Assembly (NCBI GenBank): GCA_030847615.1 | Contig: JAUMIR010000001.1 | Span: forward strand, 68,771,501-68,835,500 | Direction: 5' to 3' | Source: Gambelia wislizenii | Lineage: Eukaryota > Chordata > Lepidosauria > Squamata > Crotaphytidae | Length of the DNA stretch: 64,000 nt | In this document: positions 25,901 through 37,900 of the stretch, in pieces | Layout: each line of letters begins with the position of its first letter | How positions within the stretch are numbered: position 1 is the first letter of the stretch | Made by a program: the position numbers and the translations under genes | The notes under the pieces: model-generated | The model's input: the letters and a program-made list of their open reading frames with translations, nothing else | Told to the model about the DNA's origin: nothing | Database searches by the model: none

Positions 25901-28900
25901 CCCCTCCCTGAAGCCGTGATCAGGAGTCCGATCGTGGCTTCGGGGAGGGTGGAAGGGGGGCTCAAGGGGGGGGCTTTCCAGCCAACCCCCCTCCCCGAAG
26001 CTGCGATAGGGAGCCTGATTGTGGCTTCGTGGAGGGTGGAAGGGTGACTCGAGGGGGGGGGGCTTTCCAGCCACCCAACCCCGCCCTGAAGCCACGACCG
26101 GGAGCTCGATCATGGCTTTGGGGAGGGTGGAAGGGTGGCTTGAAGGGGGGCTTTCCAGCCACCCAACCCCGATTGCGGCTTTGGGGGGGTATGGAGAGGT
26201 GGCTGGCTGAGCGGGGTGTCTTCTTATAGGGCTCCCCATCGTGGCTTCGGGAAGGGCGGATGCTGGCAAGCCTCCCTCCATCCATCCAGCTACCCGTCCT
26301 TCCGAAGCCTCGATGGGGAAGCCCTATTCTGGCATATAAGATGACTCCCTAATTTTTAAAAGGTTTTGACAAGTTTAAAAAGTTGTCTTATATGCCGGAA
26401 TATACGGTAAAAGCAATAACAAAACCATCCTATTAAATACTTTCAAAAATTTCATGGGAAAAAGCCAAGTTATTATTATTATTGTAGTTATTTATATTCT
26501 GCTTTCCCGCCAGTTTGGAATTCAAGATGGCTTACAACAGATATAAAAAAAATACATAGTTAAAATTCATAAAATAGGAAAGATGATTAAAAGACGATTA
26601 AACTACCAAAAAATCCAACCTGGACCTGAGTTACATAGGGCTTTATAGGTCAACCCTAGCACTCTGGATTGTTTCCAAAAACAGACTGACAGCCAGTTGG
26701 GTTGTTGCAACACAGAAGCTGTATACTCCCTGTATCCAACCCCTATTAGCAATCTGGCTGCAGATCTTTGGACCACCTGAAGCTTCTGAACGCTCTTCAA
26801 AGGCAGCCCCAGATAGAGTGCATTACACTAATCTAACTAGGGTAAAACTAAGACATGTGTTGCTGAGGCCAGATCTGACTTTTCAAGTCATATGACAGCC
26901 TCAGCCAATGCTGACCCACTGGTTACTGGAGACTCCTCCAGTTCTAGACCAGTACCTGTTCTGTATTGTTTTTTATCCTGATGCTGCCCACTGTTATACT
27001 GATCCTCTAGATCTACACCCCCTCCAACACCAGGATTCACTAGCAAAGGTGCTGGAACTGGTTGTGGTTTTATGCTGCTTATCCTGTCTTGCAACAGACT
27101 GACCATTGTATTTCATTTTTCCACATTCCTCCCTTGTATCATGTAAGAGCCCCCACCCTGTACAATTGCCAATCTGTACCTCTCAGCATCAAGGAACATC
27201 AGTCTGGCCACATCATAGCAAGGACGTGCTTCCAGTACAGTGCAATTGGAATAGGCCTCCCTGGAATCACAAAAGAGATGGGAGAAGATAGTTAGAAACC
27301 TGGGGATGACCAAAACCTCCAAGATATTTGCTCGGTTCCTAATCAAGGGCAAGGTTGATGCTTTGGGCCCTGGAAAGGAAGGCATCTTCTGCTTTTCCCT
27401 TCAGAAAGTTCCCTACTATAGGTTGAATAGAAAGGGAGAAGAATGCCTTTTATATCTATTATGGAGAGAGCAAACAACTATGGTGATGTACATCCATCTA
27501 AACCAGGGGTTAGATGGTTGTGCTGTGCCCCCCCCCCCCGGATACCTTGCAGGGCCATCCCACTGCTATATCCCCTAAAAAGAAATTCTGACTTTTTTGC
27601 CCCCAAATAACCCCAACACCCCCTGGGGACCATTTTAGCCCCAGAAGAGCCTTTTTTTCAACAGGAAGTGAGCTGGAAGTTGGCTTCTGGGTCATATCCT
27701 GTGCCTAAAATGACAGAGGGGGGATGTGTCTAATTGCCTCCCAGACTCCCTAGAGGGCATTTGGGCTCATTTTGTGGCAATTTATTAAAGTTAAAAAGTG
27801 TTCCCTGGGGGTGGCTGGATGCCACAGAAATGGCCCTGAAGTTTCTTTGGGCTACATTTTGCCCACCTTGATCTAAGATATCCCTTTACTGCCAGGACAG
27901 GGAAGCTCTGCCCCTCTGAATTGTTCTTAGCCTACAACTATCACACTCCTTACCCACTGGCAATAATGGTAATGATAATGTTGAATGGAACTGATGGGAA
28001 CTGGGAGTCTACCAATATTTGGAGGGCCACAGATTTCTTCAATTTGGGCCACAGATATATCTATGGAAAAAAATGATCGACAATTTTCTCACTGACAGAG
28101 GAAGGTGGGGTTCCTCATGAAAATAATCCAGGCAGTAAGACTCACTCAAAATGCTTCTTGATCTTCTCAGGTTCAGCATACTTTGAGATGCCATTAATGA
28201 ATAGGGTTCGCTTCACCTAGAACAGGTAAGAGGCAAGGAATAAGTATGGCGTCAGAAATCACTTCCAGCTAGTTCACAGCTGCATTAAAGGTGGAGGCTC
28301 AGACTAAGCAGTCATGGGGTAAGATGTCTCAGTGCCGGAGACAAAAGGATACAGACGTCAGAGTGAGACATCAGGCTGGTGTATTTTCTGGACTCAAATG
28401 CTCTTGCTTTGAGGGAGTGAGGGTCTCTCCTGAGAGTAAAGTACTCTGGGTAAGGTGGGTATGGAGACTGCCTGTGAACAGAGACTTAGTCTGCCAGTTT
28501 AATCTTTCATGTGGACGGCCTTCTCAGAGTGAGACACAGGGCAGACAGCTGTTTTGGGCAGTTGCTGTAACAGAACCATAGAGCCAGCAGGGCTTCCTGG
28601 ATCACCCACTGTGGTTCCTCACTTCAGTGAGGCAGGGGGACAGCTTCCTAGTGGTATGTATGGGGCCTGCATGATTTGTTGCCCCTCCTGCTCTGTTGCC
28701 TGAAGCAACAGGTTCACCTCACTTTATAGAAGGCCCAGCTCAGAGCCTAAGTATGTGTGACCTAAGGATTCTCTCACTATTTACATTATCCCCTCTATTT
28801 ATTTACACCCCTTTTCCTGCTGTCTCCTGTGTAAAAAATTATAGATTGTAGACTCCTGGGGCAGAGAATTGTTCGTAGCATGATAATGAGGGTGTCTGGT

Positions 28901-31900
28901 TTGGTCAGTCTGTTGAACGGTGTCAGACTCTGTAACTTCAAAGACATATTTTATCATATAACTGGGAAATAATAACCTTTTGAAAGAGACAGAAAAAGGT
29001 CAGAACAATATACAACCAAGTGGTTTAAAGCAATCACATCTATTCAAAAAGGTGTGATAAAATGTCCCTAGCATTTTTTAAAGCCAGTGGGATCATTCAG
29101 TTTGCTGGAACGTGTCCAGAGGAGGGCAACCAAAATGGTTGGCGGTCTGGAAGCCATGCCCTATGAGGAGTGGCTTAGGGAGCTGGGTATGTTTAGCCTG
29201 GAGAAAAGAAGGTTAAGAGGTGACATGATAGCCATGTTTAAATATTTGAAGAGATGTCATATTGAGGATGGAGCAAGCTTATTTTCTGCTGCTCCAGAGA
29301 CAAGGACATGGAGCAATGGCTATAGGAAAAGAGATTCCACCTAAACATTAGGAAGAACTTGCTGACAGTAAGACCTGTTCGGAAGTAACTGCCTTGGGAG
29401 TGTGGTGGAATCTCCTTCTTTGGAGGCTTTTAAAGAGAGGCTGGATGGCCATCTGTTGAAAGTGCTTTGGTTGTGTATTCCTGCAAGTCAGGGGGTTGGA
29501 CTGGATGGCCCTTGTGGTCTCTTCCAGCTCTATGATTCTATGGTTCCTATGGTTTTATGGAACAGATATCACAAATGCAAAAAGGGCACAAAAAAGCTTG
29601 CATCATGTGTTTTACATTTTGGTTGGTCAATAAAAGTATCACTTTTTTGTGGATTCTGGATTTTGTTTTGCTGCATAACCAACACGGCTAACCCTGAATG
29701 TGTTTCCTGGATCTGAAGATACCTCATTTTGCCACAACAATTAGAATCCTGAACAAGAGGGAAATATGGACTGGGACTAAACTCTCTGAGGTTTGTACCT
29801 CCAACAAAGGTAATTTTTTTCTTTCAGACTATAATTGGCTAAGTTTTACCTATATAGCATCTAAAAATTGTTTCCAAATACAGCAGTACAGAGACTTCTT
29901 GAAAAATCCAATGATCTCCTTAATGTAGCTCATTGCTTCAGAAAGGGACAAAGTTATTCTGGATACCAGAGAGGTTGCCTCACTGCTACAAAATGATTTA
30001 AATTGTACAGTCCTTTGTCTCAGTCCACATGGCCAAGAAGTAGGAGTGGCTTCTGCCTGCGTGAGATCCCTTGCCTGAACAACAACACAAGGAACATCTG
30101 AAACAACATGTAGGCCTGTGACTCCAATATCATCACTTTTCTTTTTTAACATCTTTTGCCTAATGAAGAAGCCAGTAGAACTTCGAAAGCTTGCATCATA
30201 TGTTTTGCATTTTGGTTGGCCAATAAGGTATCACTTTTTGATGGATTCTGAAAATCACAACAGTGGGAAATATATTATGTATTTATTTAGTAAATATGTA
30301 TATCCCTCTTTTCATCTGAAGATCTCGTGGTGGTATATGATAAAACCAGACTATAAAATATAAAATATTATAAATGATTAAAATAATTTTGAAAGGGTAA
30401 AAACCAAATTAAACCATTAACAAATTAAAAGACAGATTAAAAGGGTCAAAATAGTTTAAAATGAATTAAAACCATGTGCATGGGATGGTTTTTGTAAAAT
30501 CAATCAGGCCCCAAAAGCTTGCATGTTTGACATCTAAACAGCAGCAATGTTGGTGCCAATCAGGCCTCCAAGGTTAGGGTGCTCCATAACTAGGGTGACA
30601 CAGCAGAGAAGTCCCTCTCCCATGTGCTCACACAGCATATTGCATTGACTGATGCTCTGACAGAGAAGGGCCCTCCAGCAGACCTTAAACCTTGGGCTAG
30701 TGCATATATGGAGAAGCACTCCTTCAAGTGTTGTGGCCCCACACTGTTTAGAGCTTTAAATGCTATTACCAGCATCTTGAATTCAAACCAGAAGCATATT
30801 GGCAGGCAATGCCTGTGGCAAACTGCAGGACATAACTAAAGGTTGCTTAGAAAATTTCCCTAGTTTGCTCCAGTTGTCATCATGATCAAGCAGGAGGATA
30901 AATAGACAAGGATTAGCTGTAAAACAGAAAGGAAGGAGAAGGAGACTGAGGCCTAAATCCAGTTGCAAGGAGCAAGTGCTGAAAGGTAAGCCAACTCTTA
31001 TGTAAATTGCACTGACTTGATGGCTCTACTCTTGCTGGGACTAGAAAATAGATTTAGGCCAGGGAAACTGAGTCAGTTGGTGGTTACACTTACCAAATCA
31101 TCCTCCTTGTAACGCATCTTAGAGGTGTGGCGGCGCATGCTGTACACTGTCAGCAACAGGTACAAGAAGGCAAAAGATGTGTGCAGCCATAAGAGATTAT
31201 TCCTGGCAGAAGGCAAAGGAGAACAGGTGGCACTTACCTCTGTTTGAATATTACTGATATTATTTTTATTTATTTATGTTATTATACTAGCACCCCCGCA
31301 TCCACTGATTCGCCATCTGCTGATTCAATTATCTGCGGATGGTGACATTGGGTGGGGGTGGGTGGGGGAGGGAGGTGAGTAGTAGTAGATCTGCGTCCCT
31401 TCTCCCTCAGGATCGCTCCCATGGTGAGAATGGCAATGCGGAGGCGAAGGGAGGGGAGGAGTAGATCTGCCTCCCTTCTCCCGCCGCCCCTAGGATTGCT
31501 CCCCCCAGGACTGCTCCCATGGTGAGCATGGCAACATGGGGGCAAAGGGAGGGGAGGAGTAGATCTACCCTCCCTTCTCCCTCCACTCCTGGGCTTGCCC
31601 CTCCAGGATCGCTCCCATGGCAAAAATGGTGACGCAGGGGTGAAGGGAGGGGAGAAGCAGATTTACCTCCCTTCTCCCTTTACCCCCAGGATCGCCCCCC
31701 GGGATCGCTCCTGTGGTGGGAATGGTGATGGAGGGCATTCGCTATTATCCTCAGATTTCATTATCTGCAGGGGGCCCTGGAACCAATCCCTATAGATACA
31801 GGGGTCCTACTGTATTGATTGATATCTTGTTTTCAACAGTTATCTTGTTGATAACTGGGAATATTACCTGCTCTTTCATCTTGGACTAGCCCCGTTTGGT

Positions 31901-34900
31901 CAAATGCCAATCCAAATGCTTCCCAGATAATCTTTCATGCAATAAGATGAATAGTTCTTTCTTCTCTCTCTCTCTTTTAAAAAACAGTCTCTTGACAGCA
32001 CCTAATATCATACTTACCCCGAATTCAAATTGGCAATAGTTGTTCTACCAAAACTGTAGGGGTTATTCTCTGGTAAGGTAAAGAAAGAGAGGAGGCACAA
32101 ATCAGATGCAAGCCATTGAGAAAGCAGGTACAGGTTGAGTCTCCCTTATCAGGAATTCTGAAATCCAAAATATTCCAAAATCCAACATGTCCACATGGGC
32201 GGCTGAGATAGTGACACCTTTGCTTTCTGAAGGTTCAGTGTGCACAAACTTTGTTTCATGCACAAAACTATTAAAGATATTGTCTACAAAATTATCTTCA
32301 GGCTATGTGTATAAGGTATATGTGAAACATAAATGAATTTCATGTTTAGATTTGGTTCCCATCTCCAAGCTATCGCATTATGTATATGCAAGTATTCCAA
32401 AATCTGAAATATTCCAAAATCCAAAATACCTCTGATCCCAAGAATTTCGGATAAGGGACACTCAACCTGTAGTTCAAATTATTTATTTAGAATTTTTTTT
32501 ACCCTGCTTTTTTTTGTAAAGACCCAAAATTGTTTGTAATAAATAGTGCATCACACAGCAAACTGGCAGATACCTACCATTACAGATTACATTTAGAAAG
32601 GACTAACAGTATAAAAAAACCCCTCACTGATATAACTAAATGTTTCAGGAACATGATGGAAGATGAGCCAAATACATCTTCCCTCAAATGCCCCCATAAG
32701 TACTAGGGCTGTTTGCACTGGTCAACAGCTACTCCATGTAAAACACCTTATGGTTAAGATGGCATCTGACTAATCAACTGAGAGGAAGGGAGGACTTCTG
32801 ATCATGGAGCAGAGAGACTGATATTGTTGTCGTTGTCAATAAGAGTTCTGCTAGATCAGTCCAAAATCCTATCCAGTCCAGCAATCTTCTATCAACCTGC
32901 CTAAACCTCCTTTAAACATGTCAAAGCTGATGGCTATCACTGCATAATAGCAAATTTCAATTGTATGCTGTATAAATACTGCTGCTGTCCTCAATCTCCC
33001 AACATTCAGCTTCAGCAGATAACCCGAAGTTCTAGTATCCTCTTCCTGCCCACCATATGTAATATTATGCACTTCCATCATGTCTCCTCTTAGCAGTCTT
33101 TCCTCTAAGCTAAACACCACCCCCTCCCAAAGTTATAACCTGATCCTTTCCCAACATTACAGTACCCTTTCTCAGGTAAAGAAAAAAAAGAAGGAAGACC
33201 AAGAAGAAGGCTGAGCACACAGGAACCCAGGCAACAGAAGGAAGAGTGCAGATAAACTATGACAGCATACTGGGTAGCTGTCACAGAATCATAGAATGCA
33301 GAGTTGGAAGCGACCATGAGGGCCATCCAGTCCAACCCCCTGCCATGCAGGAAATCACGATCAAAGCATCCCCGACAGATGGCCATCCAGCCTCTGTTTA
33401 AAAACCTCCAAGGAAGGAGACCCCACCACGCTCCGAGGGAGTGTGTTCCACTGCCAAACATCTTTTACTGTCAAAAAGTTCCTCCTAATGGTTAGGTGGA
33501 AACTGTTCCTCGAGCTTGCATCCATTGCTCCGTGTTCCAGTCTCTGGAGCAGCAGAAAACATGCGTGCTGTATCCTCAACGTGACACCCCTTCAAATACT
33601 TAAACAGGGCTATCATATTGCCTCTTAACCGTCTTTTTTCCAGGCTAAATGTACCCAGCTCCCTAAGTCTCTCCTCATAAGGCATGGTTTCCAGACCTTT
33701 CACCATTTTAGTTGCCCTTCTCTGGACATGCTCCAATTTGTCAATATCCTTTTTGAATTGTGGTGCCCAGAATTGGACACAGTATTCTGAGGTCTGATCA
33801 AGGCAGAATAGAGCGGCACTATTACTTCCCTTGATCTAGACACTATACTTCTATTGATGCAGCCCAAAATCACATTGGCCTTTGTAGCTGCCGCATCACA
33901 CTGTTGACTCATGTTCAACTTGTGGTCTACTAGGACTCCTAGATCCCTTTCTCACGTAGTCTCGTTCAGCCAGGTGTCCCCCATCCTATATCTATGCATT
34001 TCATTTTTCCGCCCTAAGTGCAGTACCTTACATTTCTCCGTATTGAAGTTCATTTTGTTAGCTTTGGCCCAGCTCTCCAATCTATCCAGGTCATTCTGAA
34101 TTTTGATCCTGTCCTCTAGGGTATTAGCTACTCCTCCTAATTTGGTGTCATCTGCAAATTTGATAAGTATGCCCCTAATTCCCTCATCCAAGTCATTGAT
34201 AAAGATGTTGAATAGCACTGGGCCCAGGACAGAACCCTATGGCACCCCACTGGTCACATCTTTCCACGATGAAGAGAAGCCACTGCTGAGCACCCTTTGG
34301 GTTCAACCAGTCAACCAATTACAAATCCATTGAATTGTTAACTTGTCTAGCCCACATTTTACAAGCTTGTTTGCAAGAATGTCATGGGGAACCTTATCAA
34401 AGGCCTTACTGAAATCAAGGCATGTGATATCCACAGCATTCCCTTCATCTACCAAGCTGATCATTTTATCAAAAAAAGAGATCAGATTAGTCTGGCATGA
34501 CTTGTTTCTCTGAAACCCATGTTGACTTTTTGTGATTATGGCATTGCCTTCTAAATGTTCACAGACTCTCTGTTTAATGATCTGCTCTAGAATCTTCCCT
34601 GGTATTGATGTCAAACTAACTGGACGATAATTGTTGGGATCCTCTTTTTTTTCCTTTTTGAAGATGGGGACAACATTTGCCCTCCTCCAGTCTGCTGGGA
34701 CTTCTCCTGTTCTCCAGGAGTTCTCAAAGATTATTGCCAATGGCTCTGAGATTACATTTGCCAGCTCTTTGAATACCCTTGGATGTAGTTCATCTGATCC
34801 TGGAGATTTAAATTCATTTAGATTAATAAATTATTCCTGTGCTACCTCTTTGCTTATTCTGTGCTGGATTTCCCCTATTGTGTCCTCTGTTCCATTCTCC

Positions 34901-37900
34901 TCAGGTTGCTCACCCTTTTGTTTTTCTGAAAACACTGAGGCAAAGAAGGTGTTGAGTAATTCTGCCTTTTCTCTGTCCCATTAGCATTTTGCCATCTTCT
35001 CCACATAGTGGCCCTTCTTCCTCCTTTTGCTGCGGACATACCCCAAAAAACCCTTTTTATTGTTCTTAACCTCTCTAGCAAGCCTGAGCTCATTCTGCAC
35101 TTTAGCTTTTCTGACTTTACTCCTACACGTGTTCGCTATATGTTTGAATTCTTCTTTGGTGATTTCCCCTTTTTCCTTTTCCGATACATCTTCCGTTTAA
35201 AACTTAGCTCAGTTGATATTTCTTTAGATATCCATCCTGGTTTTTCTTGAGACACCTCCCATTTTTCTTCCTCAATGGTACTGTTTGAAATTGTGCCTTC
35301 AGTAACTTCCTTTTGAGAAAATCCCATCCATCTTGAGGTCTCTTCTTTTTTAGTATTCCTGACCATGGGATCACCCCCAGTATTTCCCTGAGTTTATTGA
35401 AATCAGCTCTCCTAAAGTCAAGAATGCGTGTCTGACTACGCCTGGCTTCTCCTTTCCATTGTATGACAAACTCCAGGAGAACATGATCACTCTCACCTAA
35501 GGATCCCACCACTTGCACCCCATTAACCAGGTTATCCTTGTTGGTTAGGATCAGATCTAAAATAGCTGACCCCCTTGTTGCCTCTTCCACCTTTTGGACC
35601 ATGAAATTGTCTTCCAGGCAAGTAAGGAATTTGCTAGACCTTGAAGTTTTGATTGAGTTAGATTTCCAGCAAATATCAGGATAGTTGAAGTCACCCATCA
35701 GTACTACATCTCTCCTTTCTGCATGTGTGTTCATCTGTTCTAGAAAGGCATCATCCAATTCCTCTGTCTGACTTGGGGGTCTGTAGTAGAGTCCCACAAT
35801 AACATCCCTAGTTGTTTCCCTCCCCTTTAATTTTTATCCAGATGCTCTCCACCTGGCTTCCAGTATTGATGTCATGGATCTTTCACTGGTATAAATATCC
35901 CTGACATATAATGCTATTCCTCCTCCTTTCCTGTTTGGCCTGTTTCTCTTATAAAGGTTATACCCCTCTATTCCTACATTCCAATCATGAGACTCATCCC
36001 ACCAGGTTTCAGTAATGCCTATTATATCATATTTGTTTTGTAGTGGTAGGAGTTCAAGTTCATCTTGCTTATTTCCCATGCTCTGTGCATTAGTGTAGAG
36101 ACATCTAAGACCATGTGTTCCCTTTACTTGCTGCCTGTGCAAGTTTTTTTGCCTCCTTTTTTTGCCTTTCATGTTGGAAAGGACTCTCCTTTAACTGCTC
36201 AGCATCCTTTAACCTGGGGTAACCTTCCCCAAACTAGATCCTTCCAGAAGTCTGGGTTTCATCCTGTGCTGTCTCTAAGGCTGGTGTTATCCCTACCACC
36301 AATACTGTCACCTGCTGCAGTTGGCCTCTTTGCACACTCTAGTGTCGCCACTGGTTTCATCCCCAACTACTGGTTGTCTTCACTAAGATGTCTGGAGTAT
36401 GTTATGTTGAAAGTTTTTATTGGGGGGGGGTGAATGGGGAAAGAAACACATCCCTAAAATGGAATTTCCTCCCAATTTTCTGAAATCTTTAATTTAGGCA
36501 ATCTTTGTGTATGTGGGTATGTGAAAGAAGATTTTTTTTTTGGGGGGGGGGTAGAGCAGATTCACTGAAAGCAAAAAGTGGTTCCTCTGACCCAAATTAC
36601 CCCCCCCCCCCAAATTATCCTAGGACTAATCTGACTGGCAATAGGGGTAGAGATTGCCAGTCTGGGGAGAGGAAAACAAGATGTCTGGAGAATACAGGCT
36701 GCCAGACATGTTTTCCTGTTCCTGAAACACTCCCCACTCACATAGTCTAGGATTCTATTGACTTTTAAGAGCTCTTACCACTTCAATAATAAAAGGCTCT
36801 TTCAGGAGGACTAATCAGAGCCCAAATGCACATCTTCTGGCTCTAATTATCCACTAATTTCTCATTCTATGTGTGGAAGGGGAAGTAAAATATTCCTCTT
36901 TCACTAGTATGGTGAGGACCAGCACAGTGCTAGAAAGGAACTATGCTGTACTGGTCAGGTTTTTGTGCTGTAGCACAGCAGGGGACATTTCCACATTCTA
37001 GTTAAAAGTCCCCATGGTTCTTTCCACCAGCCTTTAGTCCTGTAGTCTTTCAGTGCCAATCACAGAATTCTCTGAACTCTGACCATCCTGCTGAGCTTAT
37101 AGACAAATATGTTCTCTGATCTACAATCCAATGCCAAGGGCATGTGGGAACCAATCCATATTTCTCAAAACTAGCTACATATCCCTTTTTTCATAGTAAC
37201 TCTTTACAAAAATGTTGCATTGGGGAGTGTTCCAGCCAGGCAGCCAGCCAGCCAGGTACTCCCACTCCCCTTCCTTCCTGATTTCATTTGGGTACTTCCC
37301 TAAATATTTTTTATCACTTGGGCTTCCCATGGCCATGGTGAAGTGTCTTTGCTGAGTATGGGTGGTATTCTTCAGAAAATATAAAGACTGACCCTTGGAG
37401 AATTGAGTGTGAATAGTACACACGATTTCTCTTTGTGTGTACTATTGCCTTTTAACATCTGCTATCTAATAAAAACCAACGTGAGGCAAGGAGGTATGCT
37501 CACATATTGAATAGCTTCCAGGCTCTTTGGGCTCCTCAGCCTGAATTAGAATGAGTAGACCCCATTAACTGAGTGGTCTTGTCTAATTCTTCTCCAGTAG
37601 AGCCAGCTAGAAAACTGACCAACATATGTGAACACACCTGATCATGTCTGATTTCAGAAGCAGGTGGCAGGCCTGGTTAATACTTAGATGGGAGACTACT
37701 AGGCAATACCAGGGTTCTCCAAGTAGGGTTAGCCTGAAATCCTGGAGAGTTGCTGTCAGTCAGGGTTGACAATATTGGACCAATATTCTGAATCAGTATA
37801 AGGAAGTTTCCCATGTTCCTCAATGCCACCCTCTTACCTAGCAGGTCCCCTGAGAAGTTCACAGGCAACACAATGCCCACAGAGAGGACACCCACAGCAA

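Larger units (their letters stand above)
25361..26409. mobile_element. DNA transposon derivative with internal minisatellite (intron 11)
   Basis: Inverted ends: ACCATATATTCTGGTGTATA at the left and TATGCCGGAATATACGGT at the right, with AAAACGACCCCCCAATTTTT-type subterminal repeats. Between them lie a nested Tigger-like MITE (25490-25699) and a GC-rich tandem array (about 25735-26300). Superfamily not assigned. Confidence 0.8.

Noticed and set aside
25733..26285. 182- and 107-codon ORFs rich in Pro, Gly, Arg and Ser
   Set aside because: They are translations of a GC-rich minisatellite within a transposon; both strands are open for the same reason.
18427..28581. Two similar 78-96-codon ORFs (18427-18663 minus, 28291-28581 plus) as a gene family
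   Set aside because: They are the same intronic sequence read in the two arms of the 374-bp inverted duplication; no homology to a protein, and the frame arises by chance.
37626..37800. 5S rRNA gene
   Set aside because: Diverged from 5S rRNA, truncated at the head and followed by a SINE tail; a 5S-derived retroposon.
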